In this document: piece by piece, positions 62,707 to 64,000 of the stretch
How the letters are laid out: each line of letters starts with the position of its first letter
Numbering within the stretch: the stretch's first letter is position 1
NCBI RefSeq assembly: GCF_002286815.1
Contig: NZ_MUNM01000022.1
Coordinates: forward strand, 1-64,000
DNA length: 64,000 nt
Source: Pseudomonas sp. PICF141
Lineage (GTDB): Bacteria > Pseudomonadota > Gammaproteobacteria > Pseudomonadales > Pseudomonadaceae
Direction: 5' to 3'
Notes under the pieces: generated by a model
Database searches by the model: none
Told to the model about the DNA's origin: nothing
What the model saw: only the letters and a program-made list of their open reading frames with translations
Position numbers and translations under genes: made by a program

Positions 62707-64000
62707 ATGCCTTTATCCACCCACGTCACCAGTGCCCCGATTGCCCACAAGGCCGACGGCTCTGACCCGTATGCCTGGCTGCAGGAGCGCGACACCGACG
62801 CGGTGCTCGATTACCTGAAAGCTGAAAACCGCTATCAAGAGGCACAAACCGCCGATCAGGCCGGCCTGCGCGAAACCCTGTTCGAAGAGATCAAGGGGCG
62901 GATTCTCGAAACCGATCTGTCGCTGCCCTCCCCGTGGGGCCCGTACCTGTATTACACCCGTACCACCGCTGGCGACGAATACGCCCGCCACTACCGCTGC
63001 CCGCGTCCGGCCGATGGCAGCCTGCAGATCGACGAAAGCCAGGAACTGCTGCTACTTGATCCGAATGTGCTGGCCAAGGGTGGCTTCTTTTCCCTGGGCG
63101 CGTTCAGCATCAGCCCGGACCACCAGCGTCTGGCCTACAGCATCGACTCCAGCGGCGAAGAGGTCTACACGTTGTTCGTGAAGGAATTGTCCAGCGGCCG
63201 CGTCAGCGAGCTGGAGTTCCAGAACTGCGACGGCAGCATGACCTGGGCCAACGACAGCCTGACGCTGTTCTTCGGCGAACTCGACGACACCCATCGCCCG
63301 CACAAACTGTTGCGCTATCGACTGGATGGCACCGCGGCCGAAGAAGTGTTTCACGAGCCGGACGGCCGATTCTTCCTGCATTGCTATCGTTCAAGTTCCG
63401 AACGGCAACTGCTGTTGTCGCTGGGCAGCAAGACCACCAGCGAAGTCTGGGTACTCGACGCTTCGCTGCCGCATCAGGCATTTACCTGCCTGGCGCCGAG
63501 GGTCGAAGATCATGAGTACGATGTCGACCACGGCAAACTCGATGGCGAGTGGACGTGGCTGATCCGCACCAACCGCGACGGCATCAACTTCGCCCTCTAC
63601 CAGGCCGCCGATACCGGCGTCGCGCCGACCGAAGCCGACTGGCAGAACCTGATTCCCCACAGCGACACAGTGATGCTCGACGGCATGAGCCTGAACGCCG
63701 AGGCCATGACTCTGAGCCTGCGCGAAGGTGGCCTGCCGATCATCGAAGTGCGCCCACGGGACTTGGTGCCCTATCGCGTGCAATTGCCGGATGCGGCCTA
63801 CAGCCTGCATGTGCAGAACAGCCTGGAATTTGTCAGCGACAGGATTCGTCTGCGCTACGAAGCCTTGAACCGTCCGGCGCAGATCCGCCAACTGATTCTG
63901 AGCAGCGGCGAGCAGAAGGTCCTCAAAGAAACCCCGGTGCTCGGCCCGTTCGACGCCGACGCGTACGTCAGCCAGCGGCTGTGGGCGACGGCACCGGACG
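62707..64000 (+). CDS. ptrB: Oligopeptidase B-like S9 peptidase (5' part, runs off window)
   Basis: The reading frame is open from the ATG at 62707 to the end of the window, 431 codons, with no stop. The sequence follows prolyl oligopeptidase family oligopeptidase B: DGSDPYAWLQERDTDAVLDY, the propeller segments LGAFSISPDHQRLAYSIDSS and GSMTWANDSLTLFFGELDDT, and DHEYDVDHGKLDGEWTWLIR. The catalytic Ser-Asp-His triad lies in the missing C-terminal half. It cleaves after basic residues in peptides. Upstream is the nested REP block. Confidence 0.85.
   Translation, partial: MPLSTHVTSAPIAHKADGSDPYAWLQERDTDAVLDYLKAENRYQEAQTADQAGLRETLFEEIKGRILETDLSLPSPWGPYLYYTRTTAGDEYARHYRCPRPADGSLQIDESQELLLLDPNVLAKGGFFSLGAFSISPDHQRLAYSIDSSGEEVYTLFVKELSSGRVSELEFQNCDGSMTWANDSLTLFFGELDDTHRPHKLLRYRLDGTAAEEVFHEPDGRFFLHCYRSSSERQLLLSLGSKTTSEVWVLDASLPHQAFTCLAPRVEDHEYDVDHGKLDGEWTWLIRTNRDGINFALYQAADTGVAPTEADWQNLIPHSDTVMLDGMSLNAEAMTLSLREGGLPIIEVRPRDLVPYRVQLPDAAYSLHVQNSLEFVSDRIRLRYEALNRPAQIRQLILSSGEQKVLKETPVLGPFDADAYVSQRLWATAPD

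Overview
This looks like chromosomal DNA from a fluorescent pseudomonad (Pseudomonas fluorescens group). The evidence is GC-rich coding with typical Pseudomonas gene content (lpxO, aceK, hrpA, an OprP-like porin, pxpABC, a FabH-like synthase) and many REP-type inverted repeats of the genus in the intergenic spaces. I saw no rRNA, tRNA, CRISPR array, transposase or integrase. Coordinates are window positions; many starts were moved inward to a better ATG/GTG with a ribosome binding site (RBS) or an operon overlap.

Region by region. 1-17.4 kb is ordinary chromosome: periplasmic beta-glucosidase BglX, two small helix-turn-helix (HTH) proteins, a metallo-beta-lactamase-fold hydrolase with a divergent TetR gene, a CTP-synthase-like amidotransferase, a DUF2025-type protein, GlpQ, a PepSY protein, a GAF histidine kinase, a chemoreceptor, a PACE efflux protein with a divergent LysR gene, and an ECF42-type module (NTF2-like protein, DGPF/YciI protein, long sigma factor) with a recognisable autoregulatory promoter. 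17.4-23.9 kb is an AT-rich, foreign-looking six-gene operon: nucleotidyltransferase, MATE exporter, phosphoribosyltransferase-like protein, inositol-monophosphatase-family phosphatase, radical SAM enzyme and thymidylate-kinase-like kinase. It matches no pathway I know and is the best candidate for an undescribed system, perhaps one making and exporting a nucleoside- or sugar-phosphate-derived metabolite.

23.9-36.2 kb returns to core genes: a FemAB-like acyltransferase, the porin, an ECF sigma/anti-sigma pair, FabH-like synthase, HrpA, AceK and an EamA transporter. 36.2-48.3 kb is a sugar-acid catabolic locus built around a probable L-lyxonate dehydratase (catalytic K178-x-R180 and D290-H317), with a GguC/AraD1-type second dehydratase and alpha-ketoglutarate semialdehyde dehydrogenase, i.e. 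pentonate to 2-keto-3-deoxypentonate to semialdehyde to alpha-ketoglutarate. A second operon (MFS permease, lactonase-like amidohydrolase, PdxA2) and a third (TctCBA transporter plus LysR) flank it. Three near-identical T-N11-A boxes before these three units suggest one LysR regulon.

48.3-64 kb holds an EamA transporter, LpxO, CysK, a DUF748 protein, a MoxR/VWA pair, the 5-oxoprolinase operon pxpABC with an MFS transporter and a frame-broken LysR gene, a DUF2937 protein, a class II amidotransferase, and the 5' part of an oligopeptidase B-like gene that runs off the window.
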